From contig CANFNO010000170.1 in NCBI GenBank assembly GCA_947447845.1, positions 1-6,485 on the forward strand: DNA of 6,485 nucleotides. The letters are read 5' to 3'. The position numbers and the translations under genes were made by a program. Under the pieces are notes generated by a model, which was not told the origin of the DNA, searched no databases, and saw nothing but the letters and a program-made list of their open reading frames with translations. Below are positions 1-6,485 of the stretch, in pieces (the first letter of the stretch is position 1; every line of letters starts with the position of its first letter). The stretch is from Burkholderiales bacterium (GTDB lineage: Bacteria > Pseudomonadota > Gammaproteobacteria > Burkholderiales > Burkholderiaceae).

Positions 1-243
1 TATCCGGACATGCCTGCTCCAGAGCGCCTGCAGCGTCTGCTCAATGAATTTGACGCCGTGGTCTGGCTTCAAGACGACGAAGACGAGGAAGAACCGACTT
101 GCATGCCCGGATGTAAGCTTCTGGCGCAACGCTGGCATGTGAAGAGCCGCCACAAAGCTGGCGAGATCACGCTGGACAACATTTGGGACCCGCAAGAGTG
201 GCTATTCAGCCGTGAGTGGTTGCTGGTGAAGAGCGCCAGCTAA
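1..243 (+). CDS. Small acidic protein of unknown function, or C-terminal end of a longer gene (possibly 5' partial)
   Basis: I do not recognise this protein. The frame is open to the left window edge (Tyr-Pro-Asp precede the first Met), so it may be the tail of a longer gene. The first ATG is at base 10 and would give 77 residues, but only nine bases lie upstream and they show no convincing ribosome binding site. Counted from that Met, residues 22-28 are all Asp or Glu (DDEDEEE). Cys31 and Cys35 flank a Met-Pro-Gly turn. The C-terminal part is Trp-rich (Trp42, 59, 64, 70). No signal peptide or membrane segment is visible. The TAA stop overlaps the TAG stop of the minus-strand gene by four bases. 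It is the only sizeable frame in this stretch, and the sequence looks soluble and protein-like rather than a shadow. No function is proposed. Confidence 0.55.
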   Translation, partial: YPDMPAPERLQRLLNEFDAVVWLQDDEDEEEPTCMPGCKLLAQRWHVKSRHKAGEITLDNIWDPQEWLFSREWLLVKSAS

Positions 244-935
244 ATTTGAGCTTCTAGAGTCTTGGCACCGCGCAAGCGGCGATAGACAACTCGCAGCAGC
301 ACCCCGTTCAAAAACAGCCACAGCCAGGGGTCAATCAGCGCATCCCAGACATTGCCTGTGGGCAAACGTGTGACAGCAAAGAGCAGCAGCGCGGTTGGCG
401 CGACCCAGACCTCAGGTGCGCTCCGAGAAATGGTGTAGCCACGCAGCACGCCGGGCAACAGGCTCACCGCCAGCAGACACAGCAAGGCCATGGGGCTAAA
501 ACCCCAGGCGTAGATTTGCAACGGCAACACGGCAAAGGTATCGAGTAACAACAGGTAGCCCGGTAGAACTGCGACAAGTGGAGCCCAAAAACTTAAGCTG
601 TCCGCGCGTTGCCACGGTTCCAGCTTTCTCGGTTGAGCCAAAACTTCCTCATACACCGAGCCCACGAGAAGCACGGCCGAGAAACTCAGCGTTTGGAAAG
701 CAAGGCCGAGCCAATACAAGGGAAACGCTGAGCCGACATTGATGGCAACGATGCCAAAGAACAACGCAAAATATTTTCGTGCGCGCCAAGGCAATTTCCA
801 CCCCACCAAAGCTCCGAGCAAACTAAGCGGAAAAAACCAACTCATCGGCAGGTAGTACTGCATCCACCCAGCCCCCGGCAAAGCCGGCGCGTCGGTCGCC
901 AACAGCGCCGCCAACCACGACGCATCCGCGCTCAT
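240..935 (-). CDS. Polytopic inner-membrane protein of unknown function, last gene of the cluster
   Basis: A 231-residue, very hydrophobic protein with about six or seven predicted membrane segments by eye: roughly residues 28-46, 54-78, 80-97, 115-138, 145-164, 177-192 and 201-217. Basic clusters (KLPWRARK at 47-54, RVVYRRLRGAK at 215-225) probably lie in the cytoplasm. I see no recognised catalytic or transporter motif and do not know the family. The reading frame extends upstream to 1007, but the start at 935 is preferred: its ATG shares bases with the TGA of the sialidase-like gene (ATGA), and AGGAG lies seven bases upstream. The protein is therefore probably translationally coupled to the sialidase-like protein and may be its membrane partner, which is inference from context only. 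The gene ends in a four-base convergent overlap with the plus-strand frame. Confidence 0.8.
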   Translation of the reverse strand: MSADASWLAALLATDAPALPGAGWMQYYLPMSWFFPLSLLGALVGWKLPWRARKYFALFFGIVAINVGSAFPLYWLGLAFQTLSFSAVLLVGSVYEEVLAQPRKLEPWQRADSLSFWAPLVAVLPGYLLLLDTFAVLPLQIYAWGFSPMALLCLLAVSLLPGVLRGYTISRSAPEVWVAPTALLLFAVTRLPTGNVWDALIDPWLWLFLNGVLLRVVYRRLRGAKTLEAQI

Positions 936-2110
936 GGCTTTGCTCCTGCGGGTACGGCAAAGCGCTGCCAGGCAATGCTGCGCCGATGGTCGGTGTAGCT
1001 GACCCACAGCGACTGGTCGGCCCAGGCGACTGCCGGGTAAGAAAATTCATCTGCTTGCACGCCATGCGCCAGCGCTTGCACGCCGGTCCAATGCAAGCCG
1101 TCTGGCGACACGCTCAGGTCCAGCAATTCGCGCGAGTGTGGCGAAGTGTTGTGGGCCAGTAGCGACTGTCCGGGCGCCAGGGCAAGGCCGGCCACGGCGG
1201 CGTCCGGGTTCGTCTGAGTCAGATCGGGCAGGTCATTCCAATGCCGCCCGCCGTCCAGGGTTTGCACCGCGGTGATGTGGCCGTCCGGTCGGGTATCACG
1301 CATCAGCGCGACCCAATGTTCCGGGGTTTGCGCCAAGACCGTGGGCTGCAACATGTGCTTGCGTTGTGACAGGCGGACCATTCCTAAAAATTCGCCGTCT
1401 TTGTCAAAGCGCAACACCACCGAATGTTTAGAACCGATTTCAAAATGCGCCGGCAAGACCATGCCACCGTCTGCCAGCGGCAAGGGCGCATTGCGCACCA
1501 GAAAACTGGTGTTCCAAAACCACGATAGGGGCAACACGCGCACCGGCTCAAAAGCCAGTTTCGAAAGCCCGTTGCTATCGCCACTTTGCACCAGATGCAG
1601 AATCCGCGACGCAGCCCAGCCGCCCCAACCGGTGGCCACTACAAACAGGTGTACCCGGTTGGACGCATCCAGCCAGGCCACCGGGTTGCCCAAACGTCGA
1701 ATACCAAAATGCAATTGATCCGCCATGTCATGGCGATTGACCACATAGCGCGCAGGTAGCCACTGCTGCGTTGCACGATCGAACTGGGAGGCGGCAATCT
1801 GCACATTGGGTGCGCTTTCGCGGTCACCTGCAAACCAGAACGCCGTGACGGCTGCAGGATGGTCGGCTGGCATGGCGAGCAGGTTGCTGGCGTGGGCCGC
1901 TGCCGCGCCTTCGGGCATGGGGATTGCGCCGCTTGTAACCGGCCTCAATCGAGCAAGATCCAACCCCGCGGCTCCGGCCGGAAAAACAGCTTGCGCCGGG
2001 GCAGGCGTGGCAGGTCGCTGCCACAAATCCAGCACCAGCACCAATAACAAGATCAGCAGCGCGACCGCCGCGCGCACTGCGGGCGACTGCAACCCTGTGC
2101 GAAAAATCAT
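932..2110 (-). CDS. Sialidase-like BNR/Asp-box beta-propeller protein, membrane-anchored or exported
   Basis: A 392-residue protein resembling the BNR_2 / exo-alpha-sialidase-like family, a six-bladed propeller fold that in true members cleaves terminal sialic acids or related sugars. Residues 12-29 form a hydrophobic stretch (AVRAAVALLILLLVLVLD) followed by a Pro/Ala-rich segment, suggesting a signal anchor or signal peptide with a periplasmic or surface propeller. Family-like segments in order: FAGDRESAPNVQIA (93-106), GNPVAWLD (141-148) with GWGGW (161-165), NTSFLVRNAPLPLADGG (200-216), LQPTV (254-258), ALMRD (268-272), and EFSYPAV (355-361) with YTDHRRSIAW (372-381). Asp-box-like turns are TLDGGRHW (284-291) and SPDGLHW (335-341). 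No canonical N-terminal (F/Y)RIP arginine motif is evident, so activity on sialic acid is uncertain. The start at 2110 is chosen because it forms an ATGA overlap with the paiB-like stop and puts the hydrophobic segment at the N-terminus; the longer frame to 2248 adds a Gly/Arg-rich tail inside paiB. A weak AAGGG lies three bases upstream. Confidence 0.82.
   Translation of the reverse strand: MIFRTGLQSPAVRAAVALLILLLVLVLDLWQRPATPAPAQAVFPAGAAGLDLARLRPVTSGAIPMPEGAAAAHASNLLAMPADHPAAVTAFWFAGDRESAPNVQIAASQFDRATQQWLPARYVVNRHDMADQLHFGIRRLGNPVAWLDASNRVHLFVVATGWGGWAASRILHLVQSGDSNGLSKLAFEPVRVLPLSWFWNTSFLVRNAPLPLADGGMVLPAHFEIGSKHSVVLRFDKDGEFLGMVRLSQRKHMLQPTVLAQTPEHWVALMRDTRPDGHITAVQTLDGGRHWNDLPDLTQTNPDAAVAGLALAPGQSLLAHNTSPHSRELLDLSVSPDGLHWTGVQALAHGVQADEFSYPAVAWADQSLWVSYTDHRRSIAWQRFAVPAGAKP
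943..947 (-). promoter_or_regulatory. Shine-Dalgarno site of the polytopic membrane protein gene
   Basis: The minus strand reads AGGAG seven bases before the ATG at 935. It lies inside the last codons of the sialidase-like gene. It decides between the start at 935 and the longer frame beginning at 1007, and it is the best ribosome binding site in the window. Confidence 0.75.
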
Positions 2111-2763
2111 GCGCCCTTGTTCGGATGGTCTGGCGCATGGGCCGTGACCATCGCCGCCATGGCCGCTGCGTTGGCGCCCGGCAGGCCCGCCAAAGCGTCC
2201 ACCACCCCGGCTCGGTTCACTGCGGGTTGGTTCTGGCTGACCTTCCACTTACCCGACCACAGCGTGACCTCGATGGAGATACCGACCACCGCCCTGATCA
2301 TGGAATCCGTGTAGTCGCGCGGTGCATCGTCTACTGCCCACGGCTTTGCGGACGGTCTCTCCTGCTGATTGGTAATCTGCGAGGCCTGCTGCCGCACCCA
2401 GGTTGGGTCATCGTGAATTTGCAGCACGCCGCGCGCCTGCACCACCACATAGTTCCAAGTGGGCACCACCTTGCCATGCTCCTGCTTGGTCGGGTACCAG
2501 GAGGGACTGATGTAGTGCTGCGGCCCCTGAAAAATGGCCAACACCGGCGTCCCGAGCCGCGTCTCCCGCCAGAGCGGATTGGCTCGTGCCACGTGCCCGA
2601 CCAGGGTGCCAAGCGGCCCCTCTCCCTGGCGCAAAATCATGGGAATCTGGTCGGCCACCAGGCCTTCGTCACTCAGCGTAACCAGGGTGCACAGGGGTTG
2701 AGAGGCGACCAACGCTTGCATCACCTCCATGCGGGTTTCTTCAAAGTGTTTGGGTTGGTACAT
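2107..2763 (-). CDS. paiB: PaiB-type FMN-binding split-barrel protein (putative negative transcriptional regulator family)
   Basis: A 218-residue protein, close to the roughly 200-residue length usual for the family. It belongs to the PaiB group of FMN-binding split-barrel proteins. Bacillus subtilis PaiB was genetically linked to repression of sporulation and degradative enzyme genes, but for proteobacterial homologues the role and true cofactor are unclear. Diagnostic segments: MYQPKHFEE at the N-terminus, ADQIPM (37-42), GHVARANP (56-63), YISPSWYPTKQEHGKVVPTW (84-103) continuing into NYVVVQARG (104-112), and SGKWKVSQNQP (170-180). The C-terminal 35 residues are Ala-rich. No helix-turn-helix is apparent, so direct DNA binding is doubtful. 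The frame opens at 2805, but the start at 2763 is preferred because it yields the family N-terminus and follows the DUF748 stop after two bases; GGAG lies 11 bases upstream, a rather long spacing. The TGA stop overlaps the next start. Confidence 0.9.
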   Translation of the reverse strand: MYQPKHFEETRMEVMQALVASQPLCTLVTLSDEGLVADQIPMILRQGEGPLGTLVGHVARANPLWRETRLGTPVLAIFQGPQHYISPSWYPTKQEHGKVVPTWNYVVVQARGVLQIHDDPTWVRQQASQITNQQERPSAKPWAVDDAPRDYTDSMIRAVVGISIEVTLWSGKWKVSQNQPAVNRAGVVDALAGLPGANAAAMAAMVTAHAPDHPNKGA

Positions 2764-2765
2764 GG

Positions 2766-5700
2766 TTAGTGGTGCTCCAGGCTTAGTTCCGCGCGTGGTT
2801 GCCAATCGGCTTGTGACGGAAAAATTTCCGCCTCGCCCATAAACAACCGGTCCGATGGTACTTGTCGGGCCGTCAAATACTCGCGCACTGCCAAACTGCG
2901 ATTGAGCGCGAGTGAGCGCACTGTGTCTTCATCCACGCTAATGCTCTGCAGCAGCAGCGCCTCCATTTCGGCAGTGTTCATCTCTTTGGACATGCCCACC
3001 ACATTGCGCGGCTTCTTGACGTTGGAGCGGCGATAAACCTCCTTGAGCAAGGCTGGAGCTTCCTCTGCTGACACGGCAGATACAGCGGTCACATCCTTGG
3101 CGGCACTGGCTGCGGCCCGGCGTTTTTCAGCCAGGAGTTGGCTTGCCAACTGGTCACGCCTGATGGCCTCTGCCTCCCGCTCAAGACTGGCCGTGCCCAC
3201 AACGGTCAAACGCAGGCCCGGTTTATCGACCAGGGCTTTGCTTACCTGGTCCAGGCTGGGCAATGCCGACTCGCTAATGTGCGCTGTGCCGGCATCAAAG
3301 GCGATGTTGCTGAGTTCATCGGCCGCATCGCCGCCACTGAGCAGTCCGCTAATCAGATTGAAGGGCGAGGTCAAGGCTTTTGCGATGATGTTGCCGACGA
3401 TCTTCCAGACTATCGGCCAGACCCGGAACTCGGGGTCGTTGATTGAGCCACTCAGAGGAAGGTCCAGATCAATCACGCCATTGCGATCTGCCAGCAGTGC
3501 CACTGCCAGCTTCACCGGCAAGTGGTTGGCGCCGGGCACTTCGTCACCAAACACGAGTTGATTCAGCACGATTTTGTTACTGGCCTGCAGCTGGCCATTA
3601 GGTGCCACGGAGTAGGTCACATCGACACTGAGTTTGCCGCGCTCGATGCCGTATCCGGCGTATTTAATGGCGTAAGAGGACAGCGGCGACAACTCCAGAT
3701 CGCGCACCCGGCCATTGACATTGAGCTCCAGCGGCTTGACCAGCGGGTTCAGCTTGCCGGTAATTTCCAGACTGGCGGACCCCTCGGCACGGCCCCGCAA
3801 TTCCAGATCCGCCAGCGCCGCACCAGCCTGAGAGCTGACATGGCTCATGCTGCCACTGAGCTCGCTTAGATCAGCGGAGTAATTGGGTTTGATGAAACGG
3901 TCTGAGAAAGCCACTCGCCCGTTGATGAGCCGGATCGGGCCAATATCAAAGACCGGATCGTTGGCGGATGCGCTGTTCGCGGGTGGAGGCGCAGTAGTGG
4001 GAGCGGACGCGCTGGCTTGTGCTGCAGCAACCTGTGCTGTTGCTGGTGGACCCTTGCTGTCGGTGGCGACCAGATCCTGCAACACCAGATGCCCCTCGGG
4101 GTTGATGATCAGGCGCGCAAAGAAATCGGCCAGAGAAATCTCGCGCACCTTCAGGCGCAAGGGCGTGCCGGGTGACATGCTGAATTCGATACCCGGAACG
4201 GACAACGCCTTCCAGTTCAGCAACTCCTCGGAGACTGCACCCGTATTCAAGCTATTGAGTTTGAGTTCCTCCACTGCGGCATCGCCGCGAACCTGCACAT
4301 CGGCACCTGCGGGAAGGCTGGCGTAGCGCACCTGCCCTTTGAAACTGGTATCAGCGCGCAACAGGTCCAGCCGCAGCCCGCTCATTCCATAGGGGGCCAC
4401 GGCCTGCGCCGGAAACTGTACGGCGGTCAGTGCGCCTTGGGCCACCAGCGGATCCCACATCAAGGTGCCATCAAAGGCCAGCGAGCCAGGATCGGTGCGC
4501 ACGCTACGCACTTTGGCGGAAAGCGTTAACGGCACCGGCTTCTTGCCGTCCAGCGACAGGTTTTTAACATGCGTTTGCAGGGCGCTGAGTTCCAGAAACA
4601 CGGTCTTGTCCGGCAGACGGTCTACGTAGGTCAATGTGCCATCCGACAGGCTGGTGTCGGCCAGGGTCATGCTCCAGGGAGCCGCTTTGGCAGTGACCGC
4701 AGGTTTCTCTTTGGTCGTTGCTTGGGAACCGGCAGACGCAGCGCGTGGCAGCCAGCGTTCAAACATCCATTTGCCGTCGTCGCCACGAGCCACGCGCAGA
4801 CTAGGCTTCTTCAGCGCCAAACTGCCCAAGGTCACGGCATGCTTTTGCAAGTCCACTGCCAGGTCGTTGGCTTCCAGCAGTTTGAAAGCGGGTAGTTCTT
4901 TTTGCGTGATTTCGGTCTTGCCCGTAGGCGGTGTCAATGCAAAGTCGCGCAAGGCCAGGCGTTTGGCCTGCAACTGCAAATCGCTGCCCTTCCAGCTTGC
5001 TGCCAATTCGCCTTCGAGCAAGCCATTGGCCTGGGGCACCAGAAACTTGGATAGATAAGGTGCCGCCAATGACAAGCCCAAGTCCGACAACTTGGCCGTG
5101 ACAGTGCCCGCCTGATCCGTGCCCTCGCCGTTTAGCTGAATGCTGGCTGGCTTGGCGCCTTTGACTTCGCGCGCCAGCAGTTTGGCCGCAGCCTCAAAGC
5201 GGACGGCCTGCTTCAACGGCCAATGCACATCGTTGAGCGTGAGTTGCGTGTCGGCCAGAGCAAGCTTGACGGTGGGCGCCACACTTTCATCCGTCAAGCG
5301 CAACTGACCGCCCTGCAAATGGAGGCGCTCCAGCGCCACCTGCCAACCTGAATTTGTCTGGGGTTTTGCCGCATCGGGCTGACTGCTTTGCGGCGAGGGG
5401 ATAGTCGCTGCCTGGGCTGCGGTCTTTTCCGGTGCCGCGCCACCTGGCAGATTCAACACGCCGTCGTGGTTACGCGTGATTAGCAGCGTGGGCGCGTTGA
5501 CATCCAGCGATTCCAGCACCAGGCTTTGCTCCAGGGGTCGCAGCTCTTTGATCACTGCCTGCACCGAGCCGATGGAAAGCCATTCACCGCCGGACTTTTC
5601 GCTGACCTTGATACCGGACACTTTGATGGCCCCGGATACCTGCAGCTTGTGGGTCGAAGCCTGTTCAAACGAAATCTTGAGTGAACAATCCAGCACCGCA

Positions 5701-6455
5701 GCCTTGAGCCGCACCGGCAAACTGGCAGGCAGGTAAGGCAAATAGGGGGCGATATCAAGGTGGGTAATTTGCAGCGTGGCCTCGCCTTTGCGAACCTGCG
5801 CAAAAGGCGTGGCCTGGGCGGCGGAGTCAAAGACACTGCCATTGAGCTCGAATGCCAGATGCGGCTGCACTGTGACCTCGCGTTGCGACTCAAAACTGCT
5901 CAAAAAAGGCAGCGACACATTGAGCTTACGCAGGCTGTGCTGGCGCTCAACACCTGCCACATGGTCGACAAAATCGGCCGATCCGTCCTTCAGCACGACG
6001 TTGTAAAGCGAAAAGGGTGTGGAAGATGAAGGCGCTGCATCCGGTTTCGGGGCAAATCGTTGCAGCAGGTCGTCAATGTCGTAATGCCCGTCGCCGAGAT
6101 GGGTTAGCGACACCTGCGGTTGCTCAAGGGTGATGGCGTCCAGCACAGGCGCCATGCGCCACAGGGATTGACTGCTGGCATCCGCATAAATACGGCCCAC
6201 GGCAAACTGGGTGGATTTGCCATCGGCACTGGCAACCTTGAGCCCCGAGAGTGTGAGCTCCAGCGTCCAGGGCTTGAATTCCAAAGCCTCCAGCGTGACG
6301 TTGCGCCCCAAAGCCTCACTGCCGCGGCTCTGAATTTGGCTCTTTAACAGACCGGGCAGAGCCTGCCAGGCCAGCACAAACAGGACCAGCAAGGACAAGA
6401 AGATCCAGAGTAAGCGGCGCAACCAGGTTTTGTGCAAAAGCGATGTAAAAGGCAT
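2766..6455 (-). CDS. DUF748 (AsmA-like) envelope protein with OmpA-like C-terminus
   Basis: A 1229-residue protein. Residues 12-32 are a single membrane anchor after a short basic N-terminus, so the bulk should be periplasmic. The rest is rich in alternating hydrophobic beta strands, as in AsmA/TamB/YhdP-type proteins, several of which carry lipids between the membranes; applying that role here is inference. The strongest family signature is residues 928-1012: YAIKYAGYGIERGKLSVDV, then ASNKIVLNQL, LPVKLAVALLADRNGVIDLD and SGSINDPEF, followed by a hydrophobic segment (1013-1040), as in DUF748 proteins. Four related modules recur about every 210-230 residues, each containing an Ala/Pro/Ser-rich linker. 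Residues 1050-1090 and 1172-1209 resemble the two halves of an OmpA-like domain with a charged helical insertion between them. Two in-frame stops (TAATAA) lie six bases before the ATG, so the start cannot move upstream; no Shine-Dalgarno sequence is visible. First gene of the cluster. Confidence 0.9.
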   Translation of the reverse strand: MPFTSLLHKTWLRRLLWIFLSLLVLFVLAWQALPGLLKSQIQSRGSEALGRNVTLEALEFKPWTLELTLSGLKVASADGKSTQFAVGRIYADASSQSLWRMAPVLDAITLEQPQVSLTHLGDGHYDIDDLLQRFAPKPDAAPSSSTPFSLYNVVLKDGSADFVDHVAGVERQHSLRKLNVSLPFLSSFESQREVTVQPHLAFELNGSVFDSAAQATPFAQVRKGEATLQITHLDIAPYLPYLPASLPVRLKAAVLDCSLKISFEQASTHKLQVSGAIKVSGIKVSEKSGGEWLSIGSVQAVIKELRPLEQSLVLESLDVNAPTLLITRNHDGVLNLPGGAAPEKTAAQAATIPSPQSSQPDAAKPQTNSGWQVALERLHLQGGQLRLTDESVAPTVKLALADTQLTLNDVHWPLKQAVRFEAAAKLLAREVKGAKPASIQLNGEGTDQAGTVTAKLSDLGLSLAAPYLSKFLVPQANGLLEGELAASWKGSDLQLQAKRLALRDFALTPPTGKTEITQKELPAFKLLEANDLAVDLQKHAVTLGSLALKKPSLRVARGDDGKWMFERWLPRAASAGSQATTKEKPAVTAKAAPWSMTLADTSLSDGTLTYVDRLPDKTVFLELSALQTHVKNLSLDGKKPVPLTLSAKVRSVRTDPGSLAFDGTLMWDPLVAQGALTAVQFPAQAVAPYGMSGLRLDLLRADTSFKGQVRYASLPAGADVQVRGDAAVEELKLNSLNTGAVSEELLNWKALSVPGIEFSMSPGTPLRLKVREISLADFFARLIINPEGHLVLQDLVATDSKGPPATAQVAAAQASASAPTTAPPPANSASANDPVFDIGPIRLINGRVAFSDRFIKPNYSADLSELSGSMSHVSSQAGAALADLELRGRAEGSASLEITGKLNPLVKPLELNVNGRVRDLELSPLSSYAIKYAGYGIERGKLSVDVTYSVAPNGQLQASNKIVLNQLVFGDEVPGANHLPVKLAVALLADRNGVIDLDLPLSGSINDPEFRVWPIVWKIVGNIIAKALTSPFNLISGLLSGGDAADELSNIAFDAGTAHISESALPSLDQVSKALVDKPGLRLTVVGTASLEREAEAIRRDQLASQLLAEKRRAAASAAKDVTAVSAVSAEEAPALLKEVYRRSNVKKPRNVVGMSKEMNTAEMEALLLQSISVDEDTVRSLALNRSLAVREYLTARQVPSDRLFMGEAEIFPSQADWQPRAELSLEHH
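2829..3308 (-). other. Split OmpA-like C-terminal region of the DUF748 protein
   Basis: Residues 1050-1090 (FDAGTAHISESALPSLDQ, then a KPGLRLTVVGTAS strand) look like the first half of an OmpA-type peptidoglycan-binding domain. Residues 1180-1209 (RSLALNRSLAVREYLTARQV, then a DRLFMGEAE end) look like its second half (Leu-x-x-x-Arg-x-x-x-Val-x-x-Tyr-Leu). About 80 residues between them are charged and helical, with REAEAIRRDQLASQLLAEKR and KEVYRRSNVKKPRNV. The usual Thr-Asp of the OmpA loop reads Thr-Ala, so peptidoglycan binding is doubtful. Confidence 0.5.
3846..4142 (-). repeat. DUF748 protein internal module 4 (residues 772-870)
   Basis: Protein-level repeat, more diverged: ISLADFFARLIINPEGHLVL, the longest Ala/Pro/Ser/Thr linker (801-833), then FDIGPIRLINGRVAFSD (836-852) and LSELSGSMSHV. 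It runs directly into the conserved DUF748 signature. Confidence 0.55.
4560..4823 (-). repeat. DUF748 protein internal module 3 (residues 545-632)
   Basis: Protein-level repeat: LALKKPSLRVARGDDGKWMF, an Ala/Lys/Thr linker (571-593), then WSMTLADTSLSDGTLTYVD (594-612) and LSALQTHVKNLSL. It is the closest match to module 2 in spacing and residues. Confidence 0.6.
5220..5510 (-). repeat. DUF748 protein internal module 2 (residues 316-412)
   Basis: Protein-level repeat of module 1: LDVNAPTLLITRNHDGVLNL, a long Ala/Pro/Ser/Gln linker (340-369), then WQVALERLHLQGGQLRLTD (371-389) and a strand-rich stretch ending near LTLNDVHWPL. Confidence 0.6.
5916..6137 (-). repeat. DUF748 protein internal module 1 (residues 107-180)
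   Basis: Protein-level repeat. The first half is ITLEQPQVSLTHLGDGHYDI (a Leu-x3-Pro strand, then an Asp-Gly turn). A Pro/Ala/Ser linker follows (135-147), then FSLYNVVLKDGSADFVD (148-164). The same order recurs three more times. Confidence 0.6.
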
Positions 6456-6485
6456 GGCGCATTATTAGGGAAATCGGGCACACCA

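Noticed and set aside
268..279. Hairpin CCGC-GCAA-GCGG as a possible terminator
   Set aside because: The stem is only four pairs, lies within the coding region of the membrane protein, and has no T-run after it on either strand.
1272..1718. A 148-codon open frame on the plus strand
   Set aside because: It is antisense to the sialidase-like gene, with a Cys/Arg/Ser-rich composition typical of an out-of-frame reading and no ribosome binding site.
2111..2248. N-terminal extension of the sialidase-like protein to 2248
   Set aside because: The added 46 residues are Gly/Arg-rich, overlap paiB, and would bury the hydrophobic signal segment; the ATGA start at 2110 fits better.
2125..2769. A 214-codon open frame on the plus strand
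   Set aside because: It lies antisense to the well-supported paiB-like gene. Its product is rich in His, Arg and Gly with no domain-like pattern, as expected of a shadow frame in GC-rich DNA.
3043..4326. Several plus-strand open frames of 102 to 172 codons
   Set aside because: All are antisense to the DUF748 gene, whose protein has clear family signatures throughout this interval.

Overview
This window most likely comes from a GC-rich Gram-negative proteobacterium. The DUF748/AsmA-like envelope protein points to an outer membrane. The gene set and the amino-acid texture (Ala/Leu-rich, GC-biased third codon positions) suggest a beta-proteobacterium of the Burkholderiales (Comamonadaceae/Rhodoferax type). 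That placement is an impression from family knowledge, not a computed assignment.

Layout: the first 243 bases carry the end of a plus-strand reading frame (a short acidic protein or the C-terminus of a longer one). Everything else, 240 to 6455, is one compact minus-strand gene cluster, read right to left: (1) a 1229-residue DUF748 (AsmA-like) protein with one N-terminal membrane anchor, four tandem beta-rich modules and an OmpA-like C-terminus split by an insertion; (2) a 218-residue PaiB-type FMN-binding split-barrel protein starting 2 bases after the DUF748 stop codon; (3) a 392-residue membrane-anchored or secreted sialidase-like (BNR/Asp-box) beta-propeller protein whose ATG overlaps the paiB stop (ATGA); (4) a 231-residue multi-spanning membrane protein of unknown function, again starting in an ATGA overlap and with a clear Shine-Dalgarno sequence. 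The plus- and minus-strand frames converge and share four bases at their stop codons (240-243), so no intergenic terminator separates them.

The last three genes look translationally coupled, and the sialidase-like protein and the polytopic protein may act together at the cell envelope. A common function with the DUF748 protein and the PaiB-like protein is only suggested by their packing. No RNA gene, mobile element, CRISPR array or origin was seen. No clearly new system is present. The most noteworthy features are the modular architecture of the DUF748 protein, its split OmpA-like tail, and the coupled sialidase-like/polytopic pair.
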